Source: Mycobacterium sp. 050128 (GTDB lineage: Bacteria > Actinomycetota > Actinomycetes > Mycobacteriales > Mycobacteriaceae). From it: 64,000 nt of DNA. Positions 63,501-64,000 of the stretch are shown here, in pieces. The first letter of the stretch is position 1. The number at the start of each line of letters is the position of its first letter. Position numbers and translations under genes: made by a program. The stretch is from assembly GCF_036409155.1 (NCBI RefSeq), contig NZ_JAZGLW010000005.1, positions 198,618-262,617 of the forward strand, given 5' to 3'. The notes below the pieces were generated by a model. It did not search any database and had not been told where the DNA came from. It worked only from the letters and a program-made list of their open reading frames with translations.

Positions 63501-64000
63501 CGGTTCCGGTCGCCCCGACGGTGATGCCGGCCGCGCCCGCGGCGGCCGCGCTCAATGGTCATGCCGCGAGCAACGGCAACGGTCATGGCCCACTCGGTGC
63601 GTCGGCGACCGCCGTGATCGCTCCGCCCGCGCCGGTGACCTTGGCGGCTCCTACGCCCGTGCCAGCGCCGGCGGCCGCACCCGTGTTGAGTGCCGAAGTG
63701 GTGACGGAGATGATCGCAGCGGTAGGAACGCTGCGCGACGCCTTCGACAGTCTGCAACGTGTCTTGCAAGGTCTCGTGGCCCCGTCGGCAGCGGCCGCCC
63801 CGCCTGCTCCAACTCCGGCTATTGCCAACGGAACTCCGCTCGTGCTCGCTGCCCCGGCTGTCCACAACGGGACGGTTGCTGCGCCTGCTCCTGCGCCGCC
63901 TGTCTCGGTGGCGGTGCCTGCTTCGGTGGTGTCGGGTGTGGATTTGGTGGGTGAGATGTTGGCGGTGGTGGCGGATAAGACGGGTTATCCCGTTGAGATG
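60515..64000 (+). CDS. PfaA-type iterative polyketide/polyunsaturated fatty acid synthase, N-terminal part (3' end outside window)
   Basis: 1162 residues are visible and the frame stays open at the edge. Order: ketosynthase (about 7-460) with catalytic C207 in DAACASSL, H342 in EAHGTGTKAGD and H383 in GSVKSQIGHTKGAAG; linker; acyltransferase (about 570-880) with FPGQGSQYVGMG, S674 in GHSFGE and H779 in AFHSD; then a long Ala/Pro-rich linker. At the edge comes the start of an acyl-carrier unit, DLVGEMLAVVADKTGYPVEM, which matches the first helix of the tandem ACP repeats of PfaA. The KS head (IDDYYHPDPHMPDKVYARRG, PPNVMPATDTAQLL) also follows PfaA rather than mycobacterial Pks or Pps enzymes. 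The ATG at 60515 follows an in-frame TGA and AAAGGTGA. Confidence 0.92.
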   Translation, partial: MASKHPPVAVVGVSALFPGSPEAERFWRNIIGGVDLFSEVPESHWRIDDYYHPDPHMPDKVYARRGGFLPDVDFSPMDFGIPPNVMPATDTAQLLALRVAQQVLEDAAGGDFSHIDRERISVILGASGGTELITYISGRLHRPVWERGLRAAGLSEPEVAAFSERVTSNYATWQENTFPGLLGNVIAGRIANRFDLGGTNCVIDAACASSLAALEAGLHELYLGEADMVLAGGVDAFNDIFMYMCFAKVTALSTSGDCRPFSDKSDGTMLGEGLSMFALKRLDDAERDGDRIYAVIRGIGTSSDGRAKSIYAPSPTGQAKALRRAYEAAGYGPETVGLVEAHGTGTKAGDAAEFEALREVFNASGREDRQWCALGSVKSQIGHTKGAAGAGGLFKVVMALHHKALPPTIKIDRPNPALEIEQSPFYLSTQSKPWMADNGVPRRASVSSFGFGGTNFHVAVEEYTGTGKRAYRFRSWDSELVVLGAPSSAALSAQAAALSASLVDSPDMLSWIAHSTQAAYNAAQPHRLAVVADSVSTLQTMLDEVAAKLSAADVPSSFASPRGYFYSAQRPGPVALLFPGQGSQYVGMGADLPQLHEPALAAWECARADRLNADRDLHDVVWPKTAFTDDERALQSAELTKTQWAQPGIGAHSLSLLSVIRSLGIAPVAVGGHSFGEVTALCAAGVFGGEVALQIARKRGELMADAATNSDGAMCAVTAPVEQVRQLIGEWGLPVVIANHNAPNQAVLSGNSTAIEHAAQRFAAAGINARRLDVATAFHSDIVSPAAIPFASFLAGIAFGTPAVPVYANATAQPYAGDAQQMRTTLANQIAQPVRFVEQIQAMWRAGARTFVEVGPGGVLTNLVGKCLAGEEHSAVSLDAKGKNGIRSLWIGLAQLVAAGVPMNFEGLWADYRIGDDPRNREKPKLTLKINGSNYGRPPISDEPVRRPSDIETTLDRSGRSNGHRTESESKFMPSESITPVVHVNGTPSAVPPPAPVPVAPTVMPAAPAAAALNGHAASNGNGHGPLGASATAVIAPPAPVTLAAPTPVPAPAAAPVLSAEVVTEMIAAVGTLRDAFDSLQRVLQGLVAPSAAAAPPAPTPAIANGTPLVLAAPAVHNGTVAAPAPAPPVSVAVPASVVSGVDLVGEMLAVVADKTGYPVEM

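Noticed and set aside
62015..63865. A 616-codon open frame on the minus strand over the PKS acyltransferase region
   Set aside because: It mirrors the AT coding sequence; composition is Arg/Gly/Asp/His-rich, as expected for an antisense shadow.

Overview
The window is a high-GC actinobacterial chromosome segment, almost certainly from a non-tuberculous Mycobacterium. The gene order matches the M. tuberculosis block from about Rv3013 down to Rv2965c: gatC-gatA-pfkA-gatB, lppZ, the DoxX gene, cfp6, ilvB-ilvN-ilvC, serA-leuB, gltX, leuC-leuD-hupB, mutT1-ppk1-fbiD, gpsA, ddlA, thiL, ung, rpmB, recG, lipN, the DsbA/VKOR pair, pca, rsmD and coaD. Many predicted protein lengths are the same as, or within a few residues of, those I recall for the M. 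tuberculosis proteins. Rv numbers here are from memory, not from a search.

Layout. 1-2.1 kb: 3' part of an MmpL transporter. 2.1-8.7 kb: an ACT-domain protein, the GatCAB amidotransferase and phosphofructokinase, interrupted by an ESX-type MinD/ParA-like ATPase between pfkA and gatB. 8.7-11.3 kb: envelope genes (LppZ, DoxX, Cfp6). 11.4-15.1 kb: ilvBNC, preceded by a leader peptide with a Leu-Leu-Val-Val-Ile run and a terminator. 15.2-17.3 kb: a WrbA/phytoene-dehydrogenase-like pair. 17.3-28.2 kb: serA-leuB, an MFS transporter, a 56-bp tandem repeat, gltX, tRNA-Gln and tRNA-Glu, an F420-type oxidoreductase, an IclR regulator divergent from leuCD with a clear palindromic operator, and hupB. 28.3-37.0 kb: mutT1, ppk1, fbiD, gpsA, ddlA, thiL, ung. 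37.0-42.6 kb: a lineage-specific island (three SDRs, one of mycofactocin-coupled type, a DUF1214-like protein, a sulfotransferase and an NTF2-like protein) between ung and rpmB. 42.6-56.5 kb: DAK/FakA-like protein, recG, secreted HNH nuclease, two tandem aldo-keto reductases, lipN, DsbA-VKOR, pca, rsmD, coaD. 56.6-64 kb: a 13E12-family DUF222/HNH gene with a LexA-type SOS box, then a PfaD-type enoyl reductase and the start of a large PfaA-type polyketide synthase that runs off the window.

The core genes serve branched-chain amino acid and serine synthesis, Gln-tRNA/Asn-tRNA amidation, coenzymes (CoA, thiamine-PP, F420), envelope precursors (D-Ala-D-Ala, glycerol-3-phosphate) and DNA repair. 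The least ordinary content is the PfaD/PfaA pair at the right end, which resembles bacterial polyunsaturated-fatty-acid synthases. Next are the sulfotransferase/SDR island, the ilv attenuator, the LtbR/NdgR-type operator and two MIRU-like elements joined to gene starts.
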